Shown here: piece by piece, positions 46,630-51,133 of the stretch
Numbering within the stretch: position 1 is the stretch's first letter
Layout: each line of letters starts with the position of its first letter
Source: Sporolactobacillus inulinus
GTDB lineage: Bacteria; Bacillota; Bacilli; Bacillales; Sporolactobacillaceae
Assembly (NCBI RefSeq): GCF_006539285.1
Contig: NZ_BJMS01000011.1
Span: forward strand, 1-51,133
DNA length: 51,133 bases
Direction: 5' to 3'
Translations under genes and position numbers: made by a program
The notes under the pieces: model-generated
What the model was told of the DNA's origin: nothing
Seen by the model: only the letters and a program-made list of their open reading frames with translations
Databases searched by the model: none

Positions 46630-46875
46630 ATGAATTACAATATAAATAACAATGTGGCAATCTTTTATCACACCTTAGAAAATGCTAAGAATTGCAAGGT
46701 TATGTTTGCAGACGGTTCTGTGTATTGGCAGAAAACCATTCCTAATACAGTACACTGGTACATTATCGGTGAACGGAAAAAGTTATACCTAGATGAGAAA
46801 TGTGAACAGCTGGCAGACGTGACAAGGGCAGACAAAATAAAAGAGTGTAAGCGGCTAGGGCTTATTAAGGGTTAA
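46630..46875 (+). CDS. Hypothetical 81-residue protein
   Basis: Starts at ATG seven bases after GGCGGG. The product is soluble, with a probable beta-rich first half (VAIFYHTLENAKNCKVMFAD, VHWYIIGERKK) and a basic helical end (RADKIKECKRLGLIKG). No family recognised. A terminator overlaps its stop codon, which supports a real transcription unit. Confidence 0.55.
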   Translation: MNYNINNNVAIFYHTLENAKNCKVMFADGSVYWQKTIPNTVHWYIIGERKKLYLDEKCEQLADVTRADKIKECKRLGLIKG

Positions 46876-46904
46876 GGTGAAAAGCCTTAGCCTTATTTTT
46901 TTGT
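46867..46904 (+). terminator. Terminator overlapping a stop codon
   Basis: AAGG GT TAAGG, TGAAAAG loop region, CCTTA G CCTT, then ATTTTTTT. The 5' arm contains the stop codon of the 81-residue ORF. Confidence 0.78.
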
Positions 46905-47159
46905 ACAAAAAAGATTTATCAAAATTATACTTAATTTCCTTACTAGAATTATTGATTACTGTCACAGTATCTTTTTATTATTAAAGTGATTGTTATTAGT
47001 TCTTATTTCATCACAGTTGGCAGTGCCTTTACTTGTGATTAACAAATCTCTGTTTTTGTGCCAAAGCAGGTTTCCAAGATTTTGCAAAAATTTTTTCTTA
47101 GACTTCAAACAAATTAAAATGGCGAAATCCTTAACCACCCTTGGTTGACGCAGTTCCTG

Positions 47160-47347
47160 CCCCCCTATATTGCCGCTGTGTTGCATTGAATCGGGTTAGA
47201 ACTACGCTGATAGACATTTCATTGCAACTGAGGGCATAAGTCTAGAGGATATATGCAATGATAGCGTTACCAAACAGTTTAGAAACTGCGGTGTATATTT
47301 TGCAACCATCAGACCGCCCCCATAGACACCCCCCGTCCCCCCTATAT
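47160..47347. repeat. Paired CCCCCCTATAT direct repeat
   Basis: The 11-mer CCCCCCTATAT occurs at 47160-47170 and 47337-47347. The second copy sits in a cluster of C runs (47317-47342) that would give G runs of five and six on the minus strand. Confidence 0.6.
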
Positions 47348-47760
47348 ACCCTTCAGCCTCATTCAATCCGGCACCTTCCCGCCGCTATCTCTGTCCTTCT
47401 CTGCCGCCGCTGTCCTCTCTTTCATTGCTTTATCTCTTATTCAGTCATTGCTTTATTGCCTCTTTGCTGTAGTCTCTCTGTGGCCTGTCCTGTACGGCCT
47501 CTGTGCTGTCCTGCGGCTGTCTCTTCCGTTCCCTTGCCCATGCCCGTTGCCTGTCCCTCTGCCGCCCTCTGTGGCTGTCCTGTGGAATCTCTTCCTTTCT
47601 CTTTACCCGTGCTATGCTTGTGTAGCAGTGTGGGCTGTGTGCCTTGTTTACCCCGTCACTTTTTGACAGTGAATTATGGTAGTGGCTGAACCCCTGCCCC
47701 GCCTTTGTCTATTGCTGGCTGTCAATTGTGTACACTATCGAGAATCATAACTTAAAAGTA

Positions 47761-47789
47761 TTGACACCGATTTAAAAGTCTTGTAATAT
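47761..47789 (+). promoter_or_regulatory. Sigma-A promoter of the serine recombinase gene
   Basis: TTGACA (47761-47766), 17-base spacer, TAATAT (47784-47789). Transcription would begin near 47796, leaving a leader of about 57 bases. Confidence 0.82.
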
Positions 47790-47823
47790 CAGGGTATCGG
47801 GTGGTGTCATTACTTAGTGTCAT
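47762..47823. promoter_or_regulatory. Candidate recombinase binding sites (res/operator)
   Basis: TGACACC (47762-47768) is the inverse of GGTGTCA (47803-47809). GTGTCAT recurs at 47804-47810 and 47817-47823 with a 13-base period. TTAAAAGT occurs at 47752-47759 and 47772-47779. Repeats around the promoter of a resolvase gene fit a res site and autorepression, though the subsite layout was not confirmed. Confidence 0.5.
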
Positions 47824-47852
47824 AAATAATATACAAAAAGGGGCTATACATA

Positions 47853-48407
47853 ATGAAATATGGATATGCAAGGGTAAGCACAGTTCAACAAGATTTAAAG
47901 GCACAATTACAGACATTAGAGAAAGAAGGATGTGAAAAGATTTATTCTGAGAAGTTCACAGGCACAAAGACAGACCGCCCCGAATTTAAAAAACTGCTTT
48001 CTATGCTTAAAGACGGTGACACCTTAGTAATAACCAAACTAGACCGCTTTGCACGTTCTACAGGGGATGCTATAAAGACCATAAAAACCCTATTTGAAAA
48101 AGGGGTCAAAGTTCATGTGCTAAACATGGGCATCATAGAGAATACCTCGACAGGACGGCTTATCTTTAATATCATGAGTTCCTTTGCAGAATTTGAACGA
48201 GATATGATTGTAGAACGCACACAAGAAGGTAAGGCCATTGCTAAACAGCGGGGCGACTTTAGAGAAGGGCGGCCAAAAAAGTATTCTAAGAAACAAATAG
48301 AACACGCTTTAGGGTTGTTAGACAACCGTTCTTATAAAGAAGTGGAGAATATGACAGGAATTTCAAAAAGTACCCTGATTAGAGAGAAGAGAAATAGTTA
48401 TAATTAA
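47853..48407 (+). CDS. Small serine recombinase (resolvase/invertase family)
   Basis: A 184-residue protein with a catalytic serine recombinase domain (about 1-135) and a C-terminal helix-turn-helix (about 140-180). [11 protein letters not shown] holds the nucleophile Ser9; KLDRFARS and [18 protein letters not shown] are typical of plasmid resolvases. ATG follows AAAAAGGGG. It is too small to be a phage-type integrase, so it probably resolves co-integrates or inverts DNA. It could also act on the island ends, but this is unproven. Confidence 0.93.
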   Translation: MKYGYARVSTVQQDLKAQLQTLEKEGCEKIYSEKFTGTKTDRPEFKKLLSMLKDGDTLVITKLDRFARSTGDAIKTIKTLFEKGVKVHVLNMGIIENTSTGRLIFNIMSSFAEFERDMIVERTQEGKAIAKQRGDFREGRPKKYSKKQIEHALGLLDNRSYKEVENMTGISKSTLIREKRNSYN

Positions 48408-48478
48408 ACTCCAATTAAAATGATATTTACTTACTCAACTGTCTTCAAATAAATGGGTGAACAAACCAAAGACTATCA

Positions 48479-48507
48479 TTGACACAGGCTTATGTTTAAC
48501 TTATGAT
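48479..48507 (+). promoter_or_regulatory. Sigma-A promoter of the methyltransferase gene
   Basis: TTGACA (48479-48484), 17-base spacer, TATGAT (48502-48507). Both boxes are near consensus. The -10 overlaps the operator half-sites at 48489-48527. Confidence 0.82.
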
Positions 48508-48527
48508 GAACATAAGCTATTCATAAG
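48489..48527. promoter_or_regulatory. Four-site CTTATG/CATAAG operator
   Basis: CTTATG at 48489-48494 and 48500-48505, then CATAAG at 48511-48516 and 48522-48527. Each start is 11 bases from the previous one, so all four face the same side of the helix, forming a symmetrical double operator across the -10 box and the start site. Confidence 0.7.
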
Positions 48528-48547
48528 TAAAGAAAGGGAGAATTTAA

Positions 48548-50092
48548 GTGCCTAATAAAAATTTATATAGTTCTTATTACACTAAATCTGAGTACATAAC
48601 TAAATATATGGTTAAAAAGCTGGACTTTACTGAAAACCATTTAGTACTCGAACCATCCGCTGGTGATGGTGTTTTTATCGACGCTTTGCTTAGGAAGCAT
48701 CCTAATACTAATATTACTGCTTATGACCTAAATCCCAAAGCAGTGAATGTTATGAGTGATAAGTATCGCAGTTTCGAAAATGTTAACGTTATCGAATCGG
48801 ACACCTTACTTGATACTGACCTTGATATGAAGGTATTTATGGGCGGCTTTTATGATAGGATTATTGGGAATCCTCCATATGGTGCGTGGCAAGATTACGA
48901 AAAACGTGCAAATCTAAAGAATCTCTACCCAGGCTTCTACGTAAAAGAAACATATACATTATTTTTGTTACGGTGCATTTCCTTACTAAAAGAAAACGGT
49001 AAGTTGACCTTTATCATTCCTGATACTTTTATGAACCTTCATATGCATAACAATCTAAGAGAATATCTATTACTAAATACAAAAATTCATGAAATTCTAA
49101 TGATACCCTCAAAGTTTTTTCCCGGTGTTAATTTTGGATACTCTAATCTTACAATCATAACAGTTGAAAAGGTTACCGAAGAATCAAACCTCTCAAATGT
49201 TATAAGGATAATTAGCGGATTAAAAAAGGTCACCGATATTGAAGACATAACCAATAATGAAAGGCTTGAAAAATACAAAATAATTAACATATCTCAAAAA
49301 GAGGTCTACGAATCCATTGATATGGCATTTTTAATTCGTGCCGATAACAAAACTAGAAATCTTATTAACAATCCTCAATTAACATTAGAAGATTTAGCAT
49401 ACTGTGTAACAGGCATTTACACTGGAAATAACAAGGCCTATTTTAAGGCATTAAATTCAGAGGTTAGAAATCCAACAAAATGCAATATTGTAGATAAAAA
49501 TCTAATCGAATACGACTTTCTTCAATACAACAACCTGCTTAATGGTATCAAAAGCGAAAAACATTTTATTCCTGTAACCAAAGGAAATGCAGACATGTAC
49601 TCCAGAAAAAACGAATGGTATATTGACTGGGGGGAAGAAGCAGTTCATCATTATAAAACAGACAAAAAGGCACGTTTTCAAAATTCAAAGTATTATTTTA
49701 AAAAAGGTATTGCTGTACCAATGGTTAAATCCAGTAAAGTCAAGGCAAATTTGATAAACAATCAAGTCTTTGACCAATCTGTAGTTGGAATATTCCCAAA
49801 AGAAGAAAAGTATTTATACTATCTCCTTGCCTTGTTGAACTCGGATGAAGTAAATACAATAATTCAAACAATTAACCATACGGCAAATAATTCTGCAAAT
49901 TACTTAAAAAAAATTCCTATTGTACTTCCTGATTCTGAAAAAGACTTTAATCATGTTCTTGACTTAGTTAAGCAGATGATTAACAATATAAAACAAACTA
50001 ATACTATAAATACAGAAATTCAAACTGAAATCAATCAGATTTTTAAAAACTTATATGAATCTGCTGAATCACCAGCGGAGATATTGAGTTAA
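48548..50092 (+). CDS. Adenine-specific DNA methyltransferase (TaqI/Eco57I type)
   Basis: A 514-residue N6-adenine methyltransferase of the gamma class. Motif X is YYTKSEYI (about 10-17), the SAM-binding motif I is LEPSAGDG (34-41), motif II ends AYD60, and the catalytic motif IV is NPPY (108-111). The C-terminal half is probably the target-recognition domain. GTG follows GGGAG at seven bases. It overlaps the convergent nuclease gene tail to tail by 24 bases, indicating a type II restriction-modification pair. The recognition site cannot be read from sequence. Confidence 0.92.
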   Translation: MPNKNLYSSYYTKSEYITKYMVKKLDFTENHLVLEPSAGDGVFIDALLRKHPNTNITAYDLNPKAVNVMSDKYRSFENVNVIESDTLLDTDLDMKVFMGGFYDRIIGNPPYGAWQDYEKRANLKNLYPGFYVKETYTLFLLRCISLLKENGKLTFIIPDTFMNLHMHNNLREYLLLNTKIHEILMIPSKFFPGVNFGYSNLTIITVEKVTEESNLSNVIRIISGLKKVTDIEDITNNERLEKYKIINISQKEVYESIDMAFLIRADNKTRNLINNPQLTLEDLAYCVTGIYTGNNKAYFKALNSEVRNPTKCNIVDKNLIEYDFLQYNNLLNGIKSEKHFIPVTKGNADMYSRKNEWYIDWGEEAVHHYKTDKKARFQNSKYYFKKGIAVPMVKSSKVKANLINNQVFDQSVVGIFPKEEKYLYYLLALLNSDEVNTIIQTINHTANNSANYLKKIPIVLPDSEKDFNHVLDLVKQMINNIKQTNTINTEIQTEINQIFKNLYESAESPAEILS

Positions 50093-50962
50093 ATTATTTT
50101 CCGCCAAATAATCAAGAGTGTAATTATCTAAATCGTTTTTCCAATCAATGTTGTGTTCAATCCAATCTTTAAGTGGATAACCAGCTAATTCTTCAATTTT
50201 ATCGTAAGTTTCATGGCCACAATAAACATCCCATAGATTAGAATTCTTTAGGGTTTGAAGATAGTGATTATTTTCATTTTCTTCAGCCCTAACTAATATT
50301 ATGTTCACATAATTTGGATTGAGTTTTTTAAAAATACTACCTACCATTAACAATCTATTTGTATTTCCTTTTTCGTTTGAATTAAATCCGCTTTTATAAT
50401 CAATATTGTATTTGATACCATCTTTTTCAAAGTGCAAATCACATTTTAATTGAATCTCACCTGAAGCTACTAGTTCCCACATTAAATCTAAGTATCTATT
50501 TAATTCCTTTTTTTCCTCGGCTGTCAAAGATGTCGTTTCAATAAATGCATTCAATTTGGATAATAATTGTAATTTTGCCTCTTCAAAACTCGGTGGAATA
50601 ACTTCAGCAATTCCTGACTCAGAAGTATATTTCCAACAGAGTTTACAAAACGGTTCCCATAATTCGCCAATTCTTCGTGTAAAATCCATATATTCATAGG
50701 GTCTGATACGATTTCTGAACTCAATCATTACAATATATGAACAGTAGTGAATCATTAAAATCTTGTCAAGTCGTTCCAAATTAGTATGTTCAGTGTTATT
50801 AACAACTGGCTGAACTAAATTTTTAGTAATCTGTTTAACTTTAGAATTTATTTTCTTTATTGTAGAGTTATCACTACCTGCATTTCTAAAAATCTCCTCG
50901 CACTCTGACCTGAATAAACCCAATAGTTCTTCTTTTGAATGACTCAAATTTTCAAATTTCAA
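50069..50962 (-). CDS. Putative type II restriction endonuclease (PD-(D/E)xK-like)
   Basis: A 297-residue protein with no signal peptide. A helical N-terminal region (about 1-160) precedes a likely nuclease core: D175 in QLKCDLHFEKDG and the DxK signature IDYK (D188, K190), with a preceding Glu-rich helix. Convergence with and overlap of the methyltransferase gene is the main support for assignment as the cognate nuclease. TTG at 50962 lies eight bases after AAGGGG; the frame is open to 51019. A non-R-M function is less likely. Confidence 0.7.
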   Translation of the reverse strand: MKFENLSHSKEELLGLFRSECEEIFRNAGSDNSTIKKINSKVKQITKNLVQPVVNNTEHTNLERLDKILMIHYCSYIVMIEFRNRIRPYEYMDFTRRIGELWEPFCKLCWKYTSESGIAEVIPPSFEEAKLQLLSKLNAFIETTSLTAEEKKELNRYLDLMWELVASGEIQLKCDLHFEKDGIKYNIDYKSGFNSNEKGNTNRLLMVGSIFKKLNPNYVNIILVRAEENENNHYLQTLKNSNLWDVYCGHETYDKIEELAGYPLKDWIEHNIDWKNDLDNYTLDYLAENNLTQYLRW

Positions 50963-51059
50963 AAGAGATTTCCCCTTATAAAATATATTGATGATATTTA
51001 AACAGATAAATAATAACATAATCTACCATCATTATCTATTTATGGACATTTATCCTTAA

Positions 51060-51133
51060 ACTTTTTAAGGACTTGAATTTACACTTTAAGTGCAACACTT
51101 AGAAAATTAAAAGGACCCATCGCTGAGTCTTCC
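51060..51133. mobile_element. Possible end of an IS30-like insertion sequence
   Basis: TAAGTG CAA CACTTA (about 51087-51101) is a palindromic AT-rich motif followed by a segment unlike its neighbours up to the window edge. It reminds me of the terminal sequences of IS30-family elements in Firmicutes, but no transposase lies in the window and the resemblance is from memory only. Confidence 0.3.

Larger units (their letters stand above)
46905..47852. other. Long non-coding interval with pyrimidine-skewed core
   Basis: About 950 bases with no credible gene. The left part (46905-47250) is AT-rich. The core (about 47310-47650) is strongly C/T-rich on the plus strand and poor in A and G. The right part (47750-47825) holds the recombinase promoter and repeats. 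Two open frames here (46962-47186 minus, 47258-47689 plus) lack good support. Confidence 0.6.
45264..51133. mobile_element. Accessory island inserted in cotJC (right end outside window)
   Basis: From the point where cotJC homology ends to the window end, gene content, GC content and coding style change. It carries small unknown genes, an XRE-type regulator, a serine recombinase of the resolvase/invertase type and a restriction-modification pair. No sequence from the conserved Bacillus neighbourhood reappears. The recombinase is small; a large serine integrase of the skin type was not seen and may lie beyond the edge. Confidence 0.75.

Noticed and set aside
46962-47186. A 74-codon minus-strand frame
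   Set aside because: No ribosome-binding site, unusual composition and no recognisable domain.
47258-47689. A 143-codon plus-strand frame in the pyrimidine-rich tract
   Set aside because: The product is low-complexity Cys/Leu/Pro/Ser-rich sequence caused by base skew; no family resemblance and no good ribosome-binding site.

Overview
The window is a chromosome segment of an endospore-forming member of the Bacillales. It carries many sporulation genes (ypjB, spoIVA, spoVIF, ypeB, sleB, cotJABC), and its gene order follows the Bacillus subtilis ypjB-trp-hbs-spoIVA-der-cmk-sleB-gudB-mecA region. A full glycogen operon is present. The cytochrome bc genes (qcrABC) are absent from where B. subtilis has them, although menaquinone genes are retained. 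Together these suggest a fermentative, Sporolactobacillus-like organism; that genus assignment is inference.

Layout: 1-3250 holds ilvE and a GH13 alpha-glucan hydrolase. 3284-12003 is the glycogen operon, transcribed glgB-glgA-glgC-glgD-glgP and running into the GH13 gene, so it covers synthesis, branching and breakdown of glycogen. 12500-16846 holds a 5'-3' exonuclease, a membrane-anchored alpha/beta hydrolase, a queT transporter under a preQ1-I riboswitch, a membrane zinc peptidase and ypjB. 16942-23778 holds ypiB, ypiA and trpDCFBA. The trp operon has a sigma-A promoter and a leader with eight (G/A)AG triplets, an antiterminator and a terminator, which is a TRAP attenuator. Its regulator MtrB is encoded nearby at 28008-28247. 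trpE and the flanking aro/tyrA/hisC genes of the B. subtilis supraoperon are absent.

24136-28838 holds cheR, ndk, hepT, menG, hepS, mtrB and folE. 29268-34991 holds hbs, spoIVA, spoVIF, gpsA, plsY and der. 35383-42519 holds an S1-domain protein, plsC, cmk, a PilZ protein, ypeB, sleB and a divergent glutamate dehydrogenase. 42714-45263 holds mecA, ypbG and cotJA-cotJB-cotJC.

cotJC keeps only its first 79 codons. From about 45264 to the window end (5.9 kb or more) lies lower-GC accessory DNA. It contains small unknown genes, an XRE-type regulator, a pyrimidine-skewed non-coding stretch, a small serine recombinase, and a convergent restriction-modification pair. The methyltransferase promoter overlaps four CTTATG/CATAAG half-sites spaced 11 bp apart. 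This is the most unusual part of the window: either a skin-like element interrupting a spore coat gene, or a mobile defence island that destroyed it. The 3' part of cotJC is not in the window.

Many genes are best started at TTG or GTG codons placed 6-10 bases after a strong Shine-Dalgarno sequence, so several coordinates below are shorter than the longest open frame. All functional statements rest on motif recognition and remembered family sequences; no database search was run.
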